In this document: piece after piece, positions 59,814-64,000 of the stretch
Position numbering within the stretch: position 1 is the stretch's first letter
Layout of the letters: each line of letters starts with the position of its first letter
Source of the DNA: Adiantum capillus-veneris
Taxonomy: Eukaryota > Streptophyta > Polypodiopsida > Polypodiales > Pteridaceae
DNA length: 64,000 bases
Direction of reading: 5' to 3'
NCBI GenBank assembly: GCA_014529385.2
Contig: CM043952.1
Location: 151,185,057-151,249,056, forward strand
The notes under the pieces: model-generated
Seen by the model: only the letters and a program-made list of their open reading frames with translations
Database searches by the model: none
Told to the model about the DNA's origin: nothing
Program-made: the position numbers and the translations under genes

Positions 59814-60654
59814 ATGTGCCGACTCATCAACACTGGCATGGTAAGAGTATAAGTAAGTATTCCACCCTCTGTGCATGATGGAAAACGGACCGACAGCATT
59901 CCCATTCAGATTCCTGCAACATATGCATGTGAATATCTATGTAGATAGGAAAGTCTTCTACCAACAAAAGATCGTATATGTGAGGTCCCCACCCCGCCGT
60001 ATCAAACGATGGATCTGATGGTGAACCTGGTGGCCACTAGATCTATAGCAGAAGCAAACAAAATGGTTCAGGGTTCAACTAGCGGATGATCTATCATCAC
60101 AAAGTGAATCGAGTTCGAGCCTACTAGCAATGAGCTCTAGCTCCACCTCGCAGGGGAAGCGTACTTAACCTATCTAGCGATCCTAAGACCCATCTTCCAA
60201 GAGGAGAGAAACCTCGAGTGTCTTTTTCCCCATGTTTCAGAGGCACGTACACTTGAGACTTCGCCGCTCTAGGGGCAATGAGTATTACTAGTATCTATGT
60301 AAACACTATGGGGACAGAGAGTTCCCGACCAATCGGGACCACCCTTCTCATAGGCATTGGCAACCTGAGCCAAGCCCCCACTTTCCACCCCCACACTCAC
60401 ACTTCCTTGTGTGTCCTAATTACTACCACAATGATTTTTCAACATAAACATTCCTTGATTAAATTCCGAATCACAATGTTCATTAAGACATCCCTTCAAT
60501 CAGTATTGCAAAGCGGCACCAAGACAGTATTTTAGTAAAAATTCTACTCAAACTTATTCATTAAAATTCCAATGTTCTGGAGGTACAACATCCCCCCTCC
60601 AGCGAGAGTTTACTCCTCCGTTTGTCGCCTAGCTTCCCATACAACTAGGTATGT

Positions 60655-60772
60655 CCACCGCATAGAAAGCACGACATGGACACTCCCACCGCATAGAAAG
60701 CAAGACGTGGGTTCCCACCACATAGAAAGCAAGTCATGGGTATCCACCACATAAAAAGCAAGTCGTGGATTC
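60655..60772. repeat. 29-31 bp minisatellite, four copies
   Basis: Units beginning CCACCGCATAGAAAGCA or CCACCACATARAAAGCA start at 60655, 60686, 60715 and 60744. Confidence 0.85.
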
Positions 60773-62017
60773 AAGAGCCCGTAACGAGGAACTCTGCCCC
60801 CTGTGATCAGTAGAGGGGTTAGGACTAATTCAACATTGGAAATAGAATGAACATGTCGAGCTAAATTTTCCCTAACATACATTCTTTCCTATTGCAAACA
60901 GTATATCCATCAATCATTTCTTTCCTACCTTAGACTTAAATGTACAATGAATTCAAATGCCGAGATTTCCGTCGGATTTCTCCAACATGTTTGGGGATAT
61001 GCTCTTTCCTAGATAAACGTGTGCAATGTTAATGAAACAACTGAATAAAATTGTGACCTACCTCTTCCATTTCTTGGTCAATGGCTCGTGAGATGGCGGG
61101 TGCTTGTTCGTCCATGGGAGCTTTTCCCTTTCCATTTACATTGCTCATTCCCGCTCGCAGTTGTGGGCACCACCGAAGTGAGTTCTCTTAATTGGGGCCA
61201 TTTTATACTCACTACTTTAAATAATAAACTTGAAGAAAAAGAGCTAAGGTCGGAGAACCAAATTGCAGATTAGAATCATTAATGAATCCTCCTTATGCAA
61301 GAGATTAGATTTTTCCTTCGAGACCTAGCAATTTTATGGGTAATTCTTTACTTGCCCTATGGGAACTGGCTCTAAAGTTAATCACTTGGCTTAGATGATT
61401 AAGAAATTCAGAATTTTACTGATTGGTTTACAAGAGAGATGAAGTAGACAAACTCAATCACTTTCCTAGTGCAATTTGAAGATGCAGAATTTTCGCAGGC
61501 ATGTGTGATAGAAAATTCTCTTCTTAATGGACTAATGACGGTTTAATTTTCAGCCTTAATCACATTTTAATGTGGGAGAAGATTGAGTCTAATTTAATTA
61601 CAATACTATTGAATGGTAAAAGAATGAATTTCATCAAATCTACACTATTACTGGCTGACAATTTATTAACTATGCTGCCTAGAGAGAGAATCTTTCCTAA
61701 TCATGTATTAATCCTTGATTAAGAATGATGAATGGGTGCATAATTTAGCTAACTGAATGATGATTATGTAATGGAGTATAGCTATGTAAACTTTTAGAGA
61801 GCACCTATTGGGAATTATAGTTGAAAGTAGGCATAATAGACGAAGAATTTGGGAGAATAATGATGAGAATTAAGAAGAGCCCGAATTAAACCATAATTAC
61901 CGTGATTAGGGGCTGAGAATCCTCTGATTTTTTTGATCCAATGAATACTCAAGATGAGAATTTTGGCAGCACCTCCCTTCTTGCTTCTCCTTCAAAAACT
62001 GTGTGTGTGCCAGCAGA

Positions 62018-62140
62018 ACCTTCCCAAGGTGTGTGTAGGTGTGTGTGTGTGTGTGTGTGTACTGGGTGTGTGTGTGAGCATGAGTGTGTGTGTGTGAGCA
62101 TGTGTGTGTGTGTGAGCATGTGTGTGTGTGTGTGTGTGTG
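62018..62140. repeat. Compound GT microsatellite
   Basis: GT tracts interrupted by repeated GTGTGAGCATG units, giving a higher-order GTGTGTGTGAGCAT pattern. Confidence 0.9.
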
Positions 62141-62572
62141 AACACCTTTAAATAGGCCTCCTCAAGCTGAGAATCTAACCTGCTTTCTATTTGCATCTGG
62201 GAGCTACTCCAGTTAAGCATGGCAAGTCCAGTTGCCTACCCACCAAGTGTCCAGTTGGCTTGGTTAATTGGCTCTCACACTTAGTTGCAAGCTTTGAAAC
62301 TCTCTCAAGACTCCCACAAGGACAAAAGGCGCCCCCTAGCTGCTAAAGATGACCTGGAGTGGCCTGGAACCTGCTCCCACACAGCCTCGAGCCCCCGGTG
62401 CCTCCTCGGACAATTTTGGAAAAAATTGATTTTAGGCTAAAACGGGTCATACGAGTCGGAATTTGATGCCAAAAATTGCTATACCAAGCCCTAACTAAGG
62501 CGTACTGGCCCGAGTACCTGCCATATTTAATAGCCCCCGAGGTCCGAAAATGCATTTTTTCAAACCTGGGGT

Positions 62573-63360
62573 ACCACCTACAAGGACAAATATGTGGACT
62601 TATGGGAGAGATGGGTTGCCTCACTAGAGGAAGGCGAAGGAGCACCTAATTTCCTAAAGAAGGAGCATTTCATTGCTGGTCTATGGTCGTCGCTTAGAGA
62701 GAAGGTGAAGGGAAGGTTTCTTGCAACATATGAGTTGGCAGTCGAAGTAGCCCGCCTTAAAGACAAGAAGCTGCGCATGCAAGCAAGAGTAAACGAGTCA
62801 GAGGAAACAAGCTCGGCCCGACCAACCCCAGTGACTGCAACAGCCAGTCATAGAACCCAACCGCAAGAGGCATCAGAAGAGCAGCAAGACCTGCTGAGTC
62901 GCATTCACCACCCAGCTAGAGAGTTTATCTATGCATTTGGTGTAGCAAGGGCATGCACCTGTCAGGAATACAGAACAAGGAAGAGGACAACGAAGGCAGA
63001 ACCACGAGTACCACTGTTACAACTATGGGGAATATGGCCATGGTATGTACTACTGCCCACATCCAAGGAGGCAGAATTTCAATAGAGGGGGGCGATAGAA
63101 TCAGATCTCTCAGCCAAGAGCAAGACCACCACAACCTAGGCAACCAGGGACGATCCCACCGGTCCAAATCCTTCAACCACCTATACAACAGCAACCACCA
63201 CCCCAACCTGTCATTCCACCACTACCCCCACCACCTGTTGCGAACCAAGTGGTGAGTGTTATTAGCTTGGAGGCTAAAGGGAAGACAAAGGTAGAAGAAT
63301 CAGTTCAAGAGAAGCACAAAGGGAAAGCAAAGGTAGAAGAAGTGGATGTTATGTGAGTGA
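62573..63360 (+). pseudogene. gag: Gypsy gag, right-hand element
   Basis: The core segment YVDLWERWVASLEEGEGAP, FIAGLWSSLREKVKGRFL and EVARLKDKKLRMQARV is typical of gypsy Gag C-terminal core. A knuckle near 63015-63056 reads CYNYGEYGHGMYYC: Tyr replaces the second Cys of CX2CX4HX4C. It needs a frame change near 62990 to be read and is followed by a Pro/Gln-rich linker (63170-63240). The N-terminal part of Gag is missing or unrecognised upstream of 62573. Confidence 0.65.
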
Positions 63361-63399
63361 AGTGTGCCAGGCACGAGGAAGCCTCTCAGAAAGAAGAGA

Positions 63400-64000
63400 A
63401 GATGAAAGGGAAGTCCGAGTCTAGCAAGCAAGCAGCTAAACCACGACAGAAAATAGACATCGTGGACTTCTCACTAGGTGAGTATGCAAAACCCTCTGAA
63501 TTAGTTTAGGATGTGTTAATGTAGGGCCCAAAGATAACTTGGCCCCAACTACTCCACCTTGCACCAAGGATGAGGAGGCAATGGACAAAAATGGTAAGTA
63601 CCAGGAAATCAAGACCCAGAATACCTGGGGCTATCTCCGAAAGGGATCTCGATGACATCCTACCCACCATGGATGCTCACATCAAGGGGCCACGAATCTC
63701 AAACGTCTACATAGATGGTGGCGCGCAAATATGCGTCATGAGTGAAAAGATGATACACCATCTAGGTCTAGAGGTAAGTAGGCCGGCACCCTGCTGAGCG
63801 AAAATGGCAAAAAATGTAAGAGTAAAATGTGTATGCATTGTGAATGCGATCAAAGTAAAATCATTCAATACAGAAGTGGAGGTAGACATCTTCGTCATGT
63901 CACACAAAGGGGAGGACGACCCTATCATTCTTGGGAGGCCTTGGCTTATGGATATGGAGGCTAAACAAGATTGGAGCACCCGAATGATTCAGATGAAGGA
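63400..64000 (+). pseudogene. pol: Gypsy aspartic protease, right-hand element, running off the window
   Basis: The protease motif VYIDGGAQICVMSEKMIH carries DGG at the active site, and IILGRPWLMDME marks the C-terminal part. The stretch upstream (DIVDFSLGEYAKPSEL) is a gag-protease spacer with a TAG stop. A TGA after SRPAPC (63797) interrupts the domain. The remainder of pol lies beyond 64000. Confidence 0.7.

Larger units (their letters stand above)
59979..62570. other. Possible LTR start and otherwise unrecognised DNA
   Basis: TGTGAGGTCCCCACC at 59979 resembles the start of the A-family LTR (TGTAAGGTCTCCACC), so an LTR may begin here. No matching end or PBS was found before the gag at 62573. 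The interval contains the short repeats listed separately and no recognised gene. Confidence 0.3.

Noticed and set aside
62018-62140. Telomere-like or satellite DNA
   Set aside because: The unit is a GT dinucleotide with GTGAGCAT interruptions, not TTTAGGG.

Overview
This window looks like repeat-rich nuclear DNA of a land plant. Nearly everything recognisable is LTR retrotransposons (Ty3/gypsy chromovirus-like and Ty1/copia), many carrying the plant-type initiator-Met tRNA primer-binding site TGGTATCAGAGC, plus non-autonomous DNA transposons, tandem repeats and long CT/AC/poly-C microsatellites. I see no rRNA, tRNA, CRISPR, organellar or bacterial-type gene organisation, and no convincing intact host gene. 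The species cannot be fixed from sequence alone; a large-genome plant (fern, lycophyte or gymnosperm are candidates) is an inference.

Region by region. 1-1035: nothing recognised. 1036-14049: a large non-autonomous gypsy derivative ('element A') with a near-matching 5-bp target duplication (AAGAT/AAGTT), a 6.1 kb 3' LTR, a rearranged 3.2 kb 5' LTR, an unrecognised pre-gag reading frame, a decayed gag and only the tail of a chromodomain from pol. 14771-21205: a truncated second copy in the same orientation ('element B'). Together they date several insertions: B gives the empty site for an hAT-like insertion in A (5711-6841), and a duplicated stretch inside the LTR gives the empty site for a TA-duplicating element. 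21206-23208: nothing recognised. 23209-25188: a minus-strand gypsy relic (protease, integrase, chromodomain; reverse transcriptase deleted). 25189-32025: a plus-strand copy of the same family with its own 5' LTR and PBS, its reverse transcriptase split by a 2.08 kb insertion. 32027-34306: a short tandem duplication, a degraded unrecognised coding relic and possibly a DNA-element end. 34307-37560: mostly uninterpretable, with a 160-bp tandem repeat and an hAT-like terminus.

37561-46398: a decayed minus-strand gypsy gag region and other relic reading frames, split by a complete copia element (40046-45222, target duplication AGTCC). 46600-49520: a 290-bp tandem array interrupted by a Mutator-like element (46893-48610, 9-bp duplication) that itself holds a gypsy pol tail and LTR start. 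50099-53460: microsatellite-rich DNA around one unusual 407-codon reading frame. 53640-59330: a gag-like frame split by a second complete copia element (53784-58973, target duplication CTGCC). 59331-62570: little recognised apart from a possible LTR start and short repeats. 62573-64000: gag and protease of another gypsy element running off the window.

The window is therefore a nest of insertions within insertions. Every retroelement polyprotein checked over its length has stops, frameshifts, deletions or lost catalytic residues, so the loci look inactive. The most unusual feature is the element A/B family, with a very long LTR whose TATA box lies about 490 bp from the start, a repeat-built LTR body and a conserved pre-gag frame of unknown function.
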